A DNA stretch of 64,000 nucleotides from NCBI GenBank assembly GCA_017452265.1, contig JAFTMS010000034.1, positions 1 through 64,000 of the forward strand. The letters run 5' to 3'. The notes beneath the pieces are model-generated. The model was given only the letters and a program-made list of their open reading frames with translations. It was not told where the DNA came from and did not search any database. The DNA is from Bacteroidales bacterium (GTDB lineage Bacteria > Bacteroidota > Bacteroidia > Bacteroidales > UBA932). Each line of letters starts with the position of its first letter. Within the stretch, counting starts at the first letter, position 1. The position numbers were made by a program, and so were the translations under genes. Of the stretch, positions 33,633 to 42,137 are shown piece after piece.

Positions 33633-34697
33633 ATGGATACGCACATAGTGATAATGGCAGGCGGTATCGGAAGCCGTTTCTGGCCGATGAGCACTCCGGA
33701 ATTTCCTAAGCAGTTCGTGGATGTCATGGGCTGCGGCAGGACGATGATACAGATGACCGTGGACAGGTTTGCGCCGGTTTGTCCGATGGAGAATTTCTGG
33801 GTGGTGACGAGTGCATCGTATGTGGATACAGTACATGAACAGCTGCCTCAGATTCCGTCAGACAACATCCTCGCAGAACCATGCGCCAGAAACACGGCTC
33901 CATGCATCGCGTATGCCTGCTGGAAGATACGTCAGAGGCATCCGCAGGCCAATATCGTCGTGACTCCGTCAGATGCCCTTGTCGTGGATTCTGCTGAATT
34001 CCAGCGCATTATAAAGGAGGCTCTCGATTTTACGGCTCAAGGCCGGAGGATAGTGACCATAGGCATAAAGCCTACAAGGCCGGAGACCGGTTATGGTTAT
34101 ATACAGACTGAAGCTCCTGCAGACGTTCCGAGCCAGGCATCTGAAGGTGGTGCAATTCTTCCGGTGACAGCCTTCAAGGAGAAGCCGGACATCGATACGG
34201 CCCGAAAGTATCTCGCAGCCGGAAACTATTTCTGGAACGCCGGAATATTCGTATGGAATGTGGACACGATCACTGAATCCCTGCGGAGATATACCCCTGA
34301 ACTTGCCGCCAAGTTGGATCTTATGGCGGAGTCTTTCTACACGGAGCGTGAAGCCGGAGTTGTTGGTGCGGTGTTCCCTACATGCGAAAAGATATCAATA
34401 GACTACGCCGTGATGGAAAAGGCTGACTATATTTATACGTGTCCCGGCGATTTCGGCTGGAGTGATGTGGGCACGTGGGGCTCCTTGTGGACGCTTCTGC
34501 CGCACGATGCAGAAGGAAACGCCGTGGTAGGGGAGAATGTCCACCTGAACGGCTGCAAAGGCTGTATAGTACATGCCTCGGAAGCCGAAAGCATAGTTCT
34601 GGAAGGTCTGCAGGACTGTATTGTGGCAGAACGAAACGGCCGCCTTCTCGTCTGCCGTCTCTCCGAAGAACAGCGCATAAAGGACTTCGAAAAATAA
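33633..34697 (+). CDS. manC: Mannose-1-phosphate guanylyltransferase
   Basis: 354 residues from ATG 33633; a GTG at 33630 overlapping the rfbB stop is an alternative. 'HIVIMAGGIGSRFWPMSTPE' then 'FPKQFVDVMG' is the GMP-type nucleotide-binding loop; 'EPCARNTAPCIAYA', 'VTPSDALV' and 'EKPDIDTARKYLAAGNYFWN' follow. It makes GDP-mannose. The protein has no phosphomannose isomerase domain, so it is the single-domain form. Third gene of the rfb unit, separated from rfbB by 2 bp. Confidence 0.95.
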   Translation: MDTHIVIMAGGIGSRFWPMSTPEFPKQFVDVMGCGRTMIQMTVDRFAPVCPMENFWVVTSASYVDTVHEQLPQIPSDNILAEPCARNTAPCIAYACWKIRQRHPQANIVVTPSDALVVDSAEFQRIIKEALDFTAQGRRIVTIGIKPTRPETGYGYIQTEAPADVPSQASEGGAILPVTAFKEKPDIDTARKYLAAGNYFWNAGIFVWNVDTITESLRRYTPELAAKLDLMAESFYTEREAGVVGAVFPTCEKISIDYAVMEKADYIYTCPGDFGWSDVGTWGSLWTLLPHDAEGNAVVGENVHLNGCKGCIVHASEAESIVLEGLQDCIVAERNGRLLVCRLSEEQRIKDFEK

Positions 34698-34778
34698 TCG
34701 TAAATGACTTCCGCAAGCTGCTCTGACTTTCAGATCGGAAATGACTTGCACTTGCGGAATTTGAGTGACCGTACCATA

Positions 34779-34925
34779 ATGGCTGACAACTATATAGAAA
34801 AGAAGTTCGAAGAGCTCCAAGCCAAGAAGGCCAAAGAGCAGCGCGCCCGCCAGCTCGCCTGGAAAAAACGCATGGACGCCTACCGCAAGAAACTCGAAGA
34901 ACAATCCAACCCCCCTCATCCGTAA
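34779..34925 (+). CDS. Small charged protein, 48 residues
   Basis: Reads 'MADNYIEKKFEELQAKKAKE' and continues as a basic/acidic alpha-helix ending 'EEQSNPPHP'. Short proteins with the opening 'MADN(Y/F)(I/L)EK' occur widely in Bacteroidales next to biosynthetic genes and have no known function. The ATG at 34779 is preferred to the upstream start at 34704, which lacks this pattern. It is the last gene before a repeat-rich intergenic stretch. Confidence 0.55.
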   Translation: MADNYIEKKFEELQAKKAKEQRARQLAWKKRMDAYRKKLEEQSNPPHP

Positions 34926-34935
34926 AAACGCCCTA

Positions 34936-35050
34936 TTTCCCGGATCACCCCATCATTTTGCGCTTCTGCTCCGGAAATCCGCCCCATTTCCCGGAGCACT
35001 CCAGCTTTTTGCGCTCCTCATCCGGAAATCCGCCCCATTTCCCGGATCAT
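34936..35050. repeat. 51-bp tandem repeat, about 2.3 copies
   Basis: Units start at 34936, 34987 and 35038 with TTTCCCGGA and contain TTTTGCGCT and CCGGAAATCCGCCCCA. The first two copies differ at about ten positions, and the third is partial. The repeated CCGGAAAT / ATTTCCCGG segments are themselves partly complementary. The segment is not translated. Confidence 0.85.
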
Positions 35051-35056
35051 GGTACG

Positions 35057-35082
35057 TCATTCCGAGCGCAGCGTGGGAATCT
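35057..35082. repeat. Palindromic repeat, relative of the copy inside rfbB
   Basis: 'GTCATTCCGAGCGCAGCGTG' continuing 'GGAATC': ATTCC (35059-35063) pairs with GGAAT (35076-35080). Same design as the element at 32841 with the pair changed from GC to CC/GG. Confidence 0.6.
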
Positions 35083-35095
35083 TTGCATACAACAA

Positions 35096-35190
35096 ACCGA
35101 CAGCACACTGTCTTTGGACGGCATTGGCTTCCGAAAAGGGAAGGGGCCCACGAAGTGGGAAGGACCGCCAAAAGACAGTGTGCTGTCGGT
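35096..35190. terminator. Long hairpin between convergent genes
   Basis: A perfect 20-bp inverted repeat (35096-35115 with 35171-35190, containing GACAGCACACTGTC) that extends by about six further base pairs with one bulge. Inside are two smaller stems, CTTCC/GGAAG and CCCAC/GTGGG. It lies between the rightward small gene and leftward ffh, so it may end transcription from both sides. The size and inner stems are larger than a usual terminator; a small mobile element or structured RNA is possible. Confidence 0.6.
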
Positions 35191-35214
35191 TGTATTTATA
35201 AATTAAAAACGTTT

Positions 35215-36546
35215 CTACCTGCGTCTCTTCATCGCTCCCTTCATCATATTCCCCATATTCGCTCCCATCACCGTCTTCATCATCTTCCTTGTGCCCTCAA
35301 ACTGCTTCAGCAGCTTGTTCACCTCCGGAATCGATGTGCCCGAACCATCCGCAATCCTCTTTCTGCGGCTTCCGTTCATGCACTCAGGATGCTCGCGCTC
35401 GTACGGAGTCATGGACAGGATTATAGCCTCGATGCCCTTGAACGAATCATTGTCCATATCCACATCCTTCAGAGCCTTGCCCATGCCGGGAATCATCGAA
35501 GCCAGATCCTTGATGTTACCCATCTTCTTGATCTGCTGTATCTGATTGTAGAAGTCCCAAAGCGTGAACTGGTCCTTCGCCAGCTTCTTCTTCAGCTCAC
35601 GGGCCTGCTGCTCGTCGAACTGCTCCTGAGCCTTCTCCACGAGAGAGACCACGTCACCCATGCCGAGGATACGGTCCGCGATACGTGCAGGATGGAACAC
35701 GTCCAGTGCCTCCATCTTCTCGCCCGTACTGACGAACTTGATCGGCTTGCCGACCACAGCCTTGATCGAAAGTGCCGCACCGCCGCGCGTGTCACCGTCC
35801 ATCTTCGTGAGCACGACTCCGTCGAAGTCCAGCCTGTCGTTGAAAGCCTTGGCCGTCTCCACGGCATCTTGACCTGTCATCGCATCCACTACAAACAGAG
35901 TCTCGGACGGCTGTATCGCAGTATGCAGAGCCGAAATCTCGTCCATGAGCTCCTGATCCACAGCAAGACGTCCGGCTGTATCCACGATCACGACGGAATA
36001 TCCTTCAGCCTTAGCCTTCGCAATGGCTCCGCGTGCAATCTGTATAGGATCCTTGCATCCTTCCTCAGAATATACCGGCACACCGATCTGCTCTCCGAGC
36101 ACCTTCAGCTGGTCGATGGCAGCAGGACGGAAATAGTCGCAGGCCGCCAGCATCACCTTCATGCCCCTCTTGCTCTTGACGTTCAGAGCAAGCTTCCCTG
36201 AGAACGTCGTCTTACCCGAACCGTTGAGACCGGCCACAAGCACGACTGCAGGAGCGCCCTTCAGATTGATGTCCGAAGACTCGCTTCCCATCAGGGCGGC
36301 AAGCTCGTCATGCACAATCTTCACAATCATCTGCTGAGGCTTCACTGCTGTAAGCACATTCTGGCCGATGGCCTTCTTCTTCACGTCATCGCAGAACTGC
36401 TTTGCAATCTTGTAGCTCACGTCGGCATCAAGGAGGGCGCGACGGATGTCCTTCATCGCCTCCGAGATGTTGATCTCGGTGATCTTGCCTTCGCCTTTGA
36501 GGATCTTGAACGACCTCTCTAATCTTTCACTTAAATTCTCGAACAT
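35215..36546 (-). CDS. ffh: Signal recognition particle protein Ffh
   Basis: 443 residues, standard size. The N domain is helical; the G domain contains 'VVLVAGLNGSGKTTFSGKLA' (G1), 'DTAGRLAVDQELMDE' and 'TKMDGDTRGGAALSI'. The C-terminal M domain is methionine-rich ('MIPGMGKALKDVDMDN', 'MMKTVMGANMGNMMKGAMKR') and binds 4.5S RNA and signal sequences. It targets membrane proteins cotranslationally with FtsY. A core chromosomal gene, which marks this part of the window as resident. It ends close to the long hairpin. G1 reads 'GLNGSGKTT', the expected P-loop. Confidence 0.98.
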   Translation of the reverse strand: MFENLSERLERSFKILKGEGKITEINISEAMKDIRRALLDADVSYKIAKQFCDDVKKKAIGQNVLTAVKPQQMIVKIVHDELAALMGSESSDINLKGAPAVVLVAGLNGSGKTTFSGKLALNVKSKRGMKVMLAACDYFRPAAIDQLKVLGEQIGVPVYSEEGCKDPIQIARGAIAKAKAEGYSVVIVDTAGRLAVDQELMDEISALHTAIQPSETLFVVDAMTGQDAVETAKAFNDRLDFDGVVLTKMDGDTRGGAALSIKAVVGKPIKFVSTGEKMEALDVFHPARIADRILGMGDVVSLVEKAQEQFDEQQARELKKKLAKDQFTLWDFYNQIQQIKKMGNIKDLASMIPGMGKALKDVDMDNDSFKGIEAIILSMTPYEREHPECMNGSRRKRIADGSGTSIPEVNKLLKQFEGTRKMMKTVMGANMGNMMKGAMKRRR

Positions 36547-36559
36547 ATGTAATCAGATA

Positions 36560-37765
36560 TTATTCAAAATAGTCCGTCATCTTCGGCGCCTCGTCCAGTG
36601 CATCGCTGAATACCGATGGAGCCAGATCCTTCATGTTGTATCTGCTTGCCATCACCTGTCCGTATGCACCTGTGCTGCGTATTGCCATAAGGTCTCCGCG
36701 CACGCTCAGCGGCAGCAGCCTTCCCGCTCCCCACACGTCGCTCGACTCGCACACCGGGCCCACAATGTCATAAGCCTGATGCGTCGGGAAGAACGTCCTC
36801 TGGCTCGCCGAAAGGTTCTCGATCATATGGTATGCACCATAAAGCGCCGGACGTATGAGGTCATTCATGCCGGCATCCATGATGAGGAAGTTCTTCGTCT
36901 CGCCGCTCTTGACGAACAGCACGCGCGAAATCAGCGTCGCGCACTGTGCCACTAGCGAACGTCCCGGCTCCACATGCACCTTCTGGCCGTCATGGCGCAC
37001 GATGTTCTGCGCTATTGTCCCGAACCATGTCTCGAAATCCGCTATCGGATTGCCATCCGGATCGTCATAATCCACTCCGAGACCACCTCCGAGGTTGATG
37101 TTCTCCACTTTCAGTCCCTCATCCTCGAAATATCTCACTATGTCGTTCACCCTCTTGCACTCAAGCGCATATACTTCATTCACACGCGTAATCTGCGAAC
37201 CTATATGGAAGTGCAGGCCTATGAAGTTGATATGCTCGCTCTTCTTGAGAATCTCGATGAGCTTGTCGAATTCATGCTGCGAGATGCCGAACTTGTTTTC
37301 GTAAAGCCCCGTCGTCACATACTTGTGCGTATGTGCGTCGATGTCCGGATTTATCCTCACGGATACGTTGGCCTTCAGCCCGTAATGGTGCGCCATCTCG
37401 TTGATGACGAATATCTCCTGAAGCGACTCGCAGTTGAATGCCTCGATGCCGAGCTTCAGCGCATTGTAGATCTCCTTGTCGCTTTTCCCGACTCCTGCGT
37501 ATACGATCTTGTCGGCAGGGAAACCGCAGCTGTGCGCATGCAGAACCTCATTTCCGCTCACGCAGTCCGCACCGAATCCCTTTGAGCTTATGTACTCCAG
37601 CAGCCTTCTTTCCACATTGGCCTTCACGGCATAGTGTACCTTGATGTCGTACTTCTGCGCAAGTTCCGCGACATGATCCACCGTCCTGCGGAAGAGATCC
37701 ATGTCGTAATAATAGAAAGGTGTGGCAATTTGGTCTATCTGCTCTATTGTGCTGGTGTCTAACAT
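36560..37765 (-). CDS. lysA: Diaminopimelate decarboxylase
   Basis: 401 residues. 'PFYYYDMDLFRRTVD' and 'VHYAVKANVERRLLEYISSK' include the PLP lysine (in 'YAVKAN'); 'GLHFHIGSQI', 'INLGGGLGVDYD', 'VEPGRSLVAQ' and 'GPVCESSDVWG' with the catalytic cysteine follow. It makes lysine from meso-diaminopimelate in the cytoplasm. It precedes ffh with a 13-bp gap, so the two may be cotranscribed. Its start is divergent from the membrane regulator at 37902. Confidence 0.97.
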   Translation of the reverse strand: MLDTSTIEQIDQIATPFYYYDMDLFRRTVDHVAELAQKYDIKVHYAVKANVERRLLEYISSKGFGADCVSGNEVLHAHSCGFPADKIVYAGVGKSDKEIYNALKLGIEAFNCESLQEIFVINEMAHHYGLKANVSVRINPDIDAHTHKYVTTGLYENKFGISQHEFDKLIEILKKSEHINFIGLHFHIGSQITRVNEVYALECKRVNDIVRYFEDEGLKVENINLGGGLGVDYDDPDGNPIADFETWFGTIAQNIVRHDGQKVHVEPGRSLVAQCATLISRVLFVKSGETKNFLIMDAGMNDLIRPALYGAYHMIENLSASQRTFFPTHQAYDIVGPVCESSDVWGAGRLLPLSVRGDLMAIRSTGAYGQVMASRYNMKDLAPSVFSDALDEAPKMTDYFE

Positions 37766-37901
37766 TTTATGCTTTAATTTTTTGTCAAGTTCAATGCGTT
37801 TCCCGAAAATAGACGAAAAACGATTGCAAAAATAGCGAAAAAATCCGTAATTTCGCAGGCTGATAGCAATTTAAAGGAGACGAATAACCTTAACCACACA
37901 G

Positions 37902-39080
37902 ATGTCCAGTCTTGTAAGTCTTGTATTCAACATAGAACTGTCGCTGATAATAGCGATAGTGACTTCATTTGTATTAGGCTTTCTGCTGCTGCTCATCAAG
38001 GTTCCGAATACGGACTATTCGCGCAAGATAGCAGAGACGAAGAACACGATAGCTGTATGCTTCTTCATATGCACCGCATTGTTCTATACGACGTTACGCT
38101 ATTCCGGCATTCCTGATTATGAGATGTTTGCGTCTCTGATGATGTTTGTGGTGACGGCCATTTCCTCGGCCATCCTCTCCTTCTCGCTGATAAACCTTCT
38201 TGACGAGAACCATATCGACGGGGATAAGTTCTACCTCAACGTCGGCCTCGTCGCAGCGTTGAGCTTTCTGCTGGTGAAGTCGTTCTGGTGGGACGAGGGC
38301 TGGATGCGGACAGCCGTGATGATAGGCTGCATAGTCCTGTTCATCATCCAGTGCGTCAGCCATATAATCACATTCAACAGCGTCTACATCAAGAGCAGAC
38401 ATCAGATAGAGCAGTATTACGACGACGAGGAGGATCAGAAGCTGAAATGGATACGCTTCTGTTATGCGATAATGATGCTCACACAGATGTTCGTCCTCGT
38501 GTATATGCTCTTCCCGATGGGCTGGATGAAGGTGTACACATTCTTCTATTCGCTCTTCATGCTGTATTTCTGTGCGAATTTCATCTCGTTCCTCGGCAGT
38601 CACAAGTTGCTTCTGGATGCCTTCGCGTACAAGACGCTCTCAGGCCAGGACCTTATGGAGAAGCTCGCGCGCAACCGCAGGAAGAATGCCGCCAAGGATC
38701 CTGACGAGGCTGTGCGCGACATCAACGACAACGAATTCCGCAGGCTTGAGCGTTCTCTTGCCAGATGGGTGGAGGAAAAGAGGTATTGCGAATACGACAG
38801 GAGCCGCGAGGAGATAGCGAAGGAGCTTCACACGTCAAAGGAAGTGCTGCACATGTATTTCGCCACAAGGAAGGGCGTGGATTTCAGAACGTGGAGAACC
38901 GAACTGAGGATTGAGGAAGCAAAGCGTATGCTGCTGGAAAACAGGGATATGTCGACGCATATCATCGGCGAGCTCGCTGGCTTCAGCGACAGGGCAAACT
39001 TCCACAGACAGTTCGTCAAGCTTGTGGGCTGCTCTCCGAAGCAGTGGCGGGAGTCAGGCGGTAATCCAGCTCAATTCTGA
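37902..39080 (+). CDS. Membrane-bound AraC-type regulator
   Basis: 392 residues. The first 240 form six or seven hydrophobic segments (for example 'LSLIIAIVTSFVLGFLLLLI' and 'AVMIGCIVLFIIQCVSHIIT'). After a charged linker the C-terminus (about 290-385) is an AraC-type DNA-binding domain: 'REEIAKELHTSKEVLHMYFA' and 'HIIGELAGFSDRANFHRQFV' are the two helix-turn-helix units, ending 'LVGCSPKQWRESG'. A one-component, membrane-tethered transcription factor; signal and target are unknown. It is conserved in architecture in Bacteroidales. Its 3' end overlaps the corrected end of the leftward lipoprotein gene. Confidence 0.85.
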   Translation: MSSLVSLVFNIELSLIIAIVTSFVLGFLLLLIKVPNTDYSRKIAETKNTIAVCFFICTALFYTTLRYSGIPDYEMFASLMMFVVTAISSAILSFSLINLLDENHIDGDKFYLNVGLVAALSFLLVKSFWWDEGWMRTAVMIGCIVLFIIQCVSHIITFNSVYIKSRHQIEQYYDDEEDQKLKWIRFCYAIMMLTQMFVLVYMLFPMGWMKVYTFFYSLFMLYFCANFISFLGSHKLLLDAFAYKTLSGQDLMEKLARNRRKNAAKDPDEAVRDINDNEFRRLERSLARWVEEKRYCEYDRSREEIAKELHTSKEVLHMYFATRKGVDFRTWRTELRIEEAKRMLLENRDMSTHIIGELAGFSDRANFHRQFVKLVGCSPKQWRESGGNPAQF

Positions 39081-39448
39081 CGGGTTCTTCCGAAAAATCT
39101 TCCCTGTAGATCATCAGCTTGTCGGACCGCCTCTTGAAAAGTCCGCCGTTTTCCTCTCCGTCTATGTCCTCGATAGTTACGGTCACGGTCATGCCCCCCC
39201 CCGGTGTCCCAGCATTCTATGAAGGAGGTGCTGAACATACCTTCGCTTGACGTGTAGACTACAGACGGTTCTGTGCCAGCACTCCATTCGAATGTCACCT
39301 TGATATGCTCCAGCGGATTGTCATCGAGGTCTGTGATTCTGCCGTTTACATGAGGGATGTTCCCGATGTCCATGTCGCTTTCTACAGCGCACGAACTACA
39401 TATGAGACCTGCAAGGGCCAGAATGAATGATATGCCGGACCTTCTCAT
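39016..39448 (-). pseudogene. Putative lipoprotein, frameshifted at a G9 tract
   Basis: The protein starts with a lipoprotein signal ('ALAGLICSSCAVESD') and continues 'VNGRITDLDDNPLEHIKVTF' in the style of the radical-SAM-associated putative lipoproteins. At 39194-39202 there are nine G (minus strand). As read, the frame turns into an arginine-rich tail ending at 39071. With eight G it would continue 'MTVTVTIEDIDGEENGGLFK' and 'LMIYREDFSEEPVRIELDYR', a conserved family pattern, and stop at 39016, overlapping the end of the AraC-type gene. It is either phase-variable or a sequencing error. Confidence 0.75.
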
Positions 39449-39449
39449 C

Positions 39450-39881
39450 CTATTGTGCTTTCTTGAGGTGGAAATTGCAGTCGTTCACGACGAAGGTGTT
39501 CCTTTCCTTGTCGTATGCGGAACCTTGCCACGAAACATTGATTTCCGCAGACTTGTTGTTTTCGTATATCTTGCTCTCGTCTATGGCGCTGACGGTGCAT
39601 GTCACAGGGCCGCTGAATCCGGTCGCGTGTATCGAATATATGCCGTCGCTGCCGGTGTATGCGTTCATTGTCATTATAGGCGTGGAACCGTTTCCGTAGG
39701 CCTCGAACACCATTTTTATGCCTTCCAAAGGCGTGTCGTCCGAGGATACGGCGCCGCTTATCATTATGGTGCCGTCACCGTCGAGTACAGCGGCGTCCTC
39801 AGGAAGGAGGCCGCTGCTGCACGATAACGATATTGCTGCTGCACAGAGCAGTATGAATATGTTTAAGAGTCTTTTTGTCAT
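39450..39881 (-). CDS. Putative lipoprotein with Ig-like strand pattern
   Basis: 143 residues. Signal peptide and lipobox in 'LLCAAAISLSCSSGL' (modified Cys about 21), then 'IMISGAVSSDDTPLEGIKMV' and 'TGSDGIYSIHATGFSGPVTC', a carboxypeptidase-regulatory-like beta-sandwich. It has the same plan as the frameshifted lipoprotein immediately downstream, so the two are likely diverged paralogues. Exported, membrane anchored; function unknown. The next gene starts 1 bp after it. Confidence 0.75.
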   Translation of the reverse strand: MTKRLLNIFILLCAAAISLSCSSGLLPEDAAVLDGDGTIMISGAVSSDDTPLEGIKMVFEAYGNGSTPIMTMNAYTGSDGIYSIHATGFSGPVTCTVSAIDESKIYENNKSAEINVSWQGSAYDKERNTFVVNDCNFHLKKAQ

Positions 39882-39926
39882 ATATACCGGTCTTTGATAC
39901 CGGTTCAGGTCTAATACGGCGCAAAT

Positions 39927-40271
39927 TTAGTCATTTTTCATTACATCGCAAATGTCGATGCCCAAAAGCTTCATGCGCCTGAGGATGGCCGGCAGCTCGT
40001 TCTCGAGAAATTCCCGTCTCTGTGCGTTCAGGACCGTTTCGCGGGCTTCCGGGCTTATGAAATACCCGATTCCGCGCCTGTTGTAGATTATCCCTTCCGA
40101 CGTGAGCTTCTCGTAGCTGCGCATGACCGTATTCGGGTTCACTCCGATGTCGGCTCCGTATTCGCGCACCGAAGGGATGCGTGCGTCCGGCTGGAGTTCT
40201 CCGCAGAGGATACGCTCGCATATCGAGTCACAGATCTGCAGGTATATTGGTCTGTTGTCGTTGAATTCCAT
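39927..40271 (-). CDS. GntR family regulator, YtrA subfamily
   Basis: 114 residues. 'PIYLQICDSICERILCGELQ' and 'RIPSVREYGADIGVNPNTVM' are the winged helix of GntR proteins; the short C-terminal tail (about 45 residues, 'LENELPAILRRMKLLG') lacks the ligand domain of larger GntR members, as in the YtrA group. YtrA proteins repress ABC transporter operons they belong to. It is last in a leftward operon with a permease and ATPase, with a matching operator upstream at 42114-42135. Confidence 0.92.
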   Translation of the reverse strand: MEFNDNRPIYLQICDSICERILCGELQPDARIPSVREYGADIGVNPNTVMRSYEKLTSEGIIYNRRGIGYFISPEARETVLNAQRREFLENELPAILRRMKLLGIDICDVMKND

Positions 40272-40275
40272 GGTA

Positions 40276-41163
40276 CTAATGTTTCAAAGTCTTGAGTCTG
40301 AACCAGATGCCGAGAAGAAGTGCTATGTTCACGATGGTGTCGTTGATTGTGTCATAGAGTGCCACATGACGTACTATCCCCAAGTCGAAAAGTCCGTTGA
40401 CGCTTCCCTCCGTTTCCATTATGCCCGCCATATCGAATCCCCACTTCATCATTACGGGACTTGCAATTATGCTGACTGCTGTCGATAGAGCTGCGAGTGC
40501 AAGGAATGTCTTCACGGTCTTTCCGCTTTTGAAGAATACGGCGCCGAGCAGGAAGGTGAGCACCATTCCGATGAAGTCGTCGACATATAGCCATGGGCAG
40601 GAGATCTGGTCTATGAAACTGATGATGGCGTCTTCATCAACAATAGCCTGCGGACTGCCCGTCATCAGGTCTGCCGTTATGACAGATGTCGCTTCTGCCA
40701 TTTTTCTGAACAGCCCTATTGCAGCCGCGAAAAGGCTCTGACCGCACGTCCTGTCGATTGCACATATGATCGCGTCGAGACAAAGGTATACGGCTGCCGA
40801 TATTACCGGAATCATGATTACGCACATGAGGATCATGGAAAGATATTTTTCCAGTCGGGACGCCGGGACGAGCAGCCATGACGAGCCGGCCTTCTTGTCA
40901 GTGACATGACCGTAGCATTTCGGGGGCATTGCCACTATAAGGACGAACATGGATATCATGAACGTGACCACTCTGAAAGCGAGTTCCGGCCCTTCCCATG
41001 TCTGGTTGAAGATTACGCCCATGAGGACAGTGCCTGCGTATACGATCACGCCCATGATGCTGATGAGCAGCATGGAAAGTCCGTAATTCGATGCACACGA
41101 ACGGAGGTCGCTGGCGAAATATTTGCCGAATCGCCTGAAATTGAATATGTTGTATGTATTCAT
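40276..41163 (-). CDS. ABC transporter permease-like membrane protein
   Basis: 295 residues with six hydrophobic segments (such as 'YGLSMLLISIMGVIVYAGTV' and 'LSMILMCVIMIPVISAAVYL'). No ABC-2 signature beyond topology, but its position between an ABC ATPase and a YtrA-type regulator makes it the membrane partner. It probably exports or senses a stress-related compound, as in ytr-like operons; substrate unknown. Gaps to the neighbours are 13 and 4 bp. Confidence 0.75.
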   Translation of the reverse strand: MNTYNIFNFRRFGKYFASDLRSCASNYGLSMLLISIMGVIVYAGTVLMGVIFNQTWEGPELAFRVVTFMISMFVLIVAMPPKCYGHVTDKKAGSSWLLVPASRLEKYLSMILMCVIMIPVISAAVYLCLDAIICAIDRTCGQSLFAAAIGLFRKMAEATSVITADLMTGSPQAIVDEDAIISFIDQISCPWLYVDDFIGMVLTFLLGAVFFKSGKTVKTFLALAALSTAVSIIASPVMMKWGFDMAGIMETEGSVNGLFDLGIVRHVALYDTINDTIVNIALLLGIWFRLKTLKH

Positions 41164-41176
41164 GATGTGTCTTGTG

Positions 41177-42067
41177 TTAGAGTTCGTTAAACAGCCCTTT
41201 TATCAGCTCCTTGTTGCCATGCACGGCATTGAAGAGCGCCTCGATGTTCACCTTGCTTTCCTCTCCCGTCTGGTTGAGGCTCACCTGTACGCTTCCTCCC
41301 GGAGTCATCTCGCTGTAGAGGGCATTCGCGTTGCGTACGTTGCTGTAATCGAAATACAGCTTCTCCGAAATCTTCTCAGTGGTGGCGTTGAGCAGAACTT
41401 CCTGCCTGTCAAGGATTATTATCGGATCGATGATGTTCTCAAGGTCGCGGACCTGATGTGTAGAAATCAGGATAACGGCGTCTTCGCGCGTGTACTTGGT
41501 CACGGCTTTGCGGAACTGGGCCTTTGAGGGGATGTCAAGGCCGTTTGTCGGCTCGTCCATGAAAAGATATTTCGTGTTGCAGGCGAGGGCGAAGGCGATG
41601 TACGTCTTCTTCAGCTGTCCGAAGGACATCCTGTTCATCTTCTGCTGCGCGTCGGTTTCGAGCACCTGCATGATTTCCGTGAACTTTCCGATGTCGAATC
41701 TGTTCCAGAACTTTCCGTAGTTCGATGCATAGTCGATGGCCTTCATGTTAACGGCAGCCACTTCATCACTGAGATAGTACTGTTCGGCAAGCAGAGACGG
41801 CGTACGGTCGTATGGATTCTGGCCGTCTGCATCTATCCTGCCCACCTGCGGCTTCTTCAGTCCGCACAGAAGAGTCAGAAGGGTGGTCTTGCCTACACCG
41901 TTTTCTCCAAGCAGGCCGTATATCCTGCCTTCCTCCAGCTTCATGCTGATGTTCTTGAGGACGAACTTCTCCGTCGGAAGCATGTGTCCTTTCTCCTTGT
42001 CCACCCTGATGCTTTTCAGCCCGGCCGTGTCGCCGTAGGTGAATCCGAGGTTGTCGATGGTAATCAT
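41177..42067 (-). CDS. ABC transporter ATP-binding protein
   Basis: 296 residues. Walker A 'LLGENGVGKTTLLTLLCGL', a signature loop 'MNRMSFGQLKKTYIAFALAC' (an FGQ variant of LSGGQ), Walker B 'KYLFMDEPTNGLD' and an H-loop 'LISTHQVRDLENI'. First gene of a three-gene operon with a permease and a GntR/YtrA regulator. It supplies energy for the membrane protein; direction of transport is not evident. Confidence 0.92.
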   Translation of the reverse strand: MITIDNLGFTYGDTAGLKSIRVDKEKGHMLPTEKFVLKNISMKLEEGRIYGLLGENGVGKTTLLTLLCGLKKPQVGRIDADGQNPYDRTPSLLAEQYYLSDEVAAVNMKAIDYASNYGKFWNRFDIGKFTEIMQVLETDAQQKMNRMSFGQLKKTYIAFALACNTKYLFMDEPTNGLDIPSKAQFRKAVTKYTREDAVILISTHQVRDLENIIDPIIILDRQEVLLNATTEKISEKLYFDYSNVRNANALYSEMTPGGSVQVSLNQTGEESKVNIEALFNAVHGNKELIKGLFNEL

Positions 42068-42113
42068 AACTGTTTCGTTTTATATGTTTTCTTAAAATTG
42101 TTTTACAACTTTA

Positions 42114-42135
42114 GTGTAATAGTGAACTAATACAC
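42114..42135 (-). promoter_or_regulatory. YtrA-type operator
   Basis: Inverted repeat GTGTA-n-TAGT-nn-ACTA-n-TACAC, symmetric apart from the centre and one base pair. This is the layout known for YtrA-subfamily repressors, and it covers the expected transcription start of the ABC/GntR operon. Confidence 0.75.
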
Positions 42136-42137
42136 TG

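Noticed and set aside
34936-35190. CRISPR array
   Set aside because: The 51-bp units are contiguous without unique spacers, and no cas genes are present.
35083-36201. 372-residue plus-strand frame opposite ffh
   Set aside because: Leu/His/Arg-rich, no family resemblance, and ffh is certain on the other strand.
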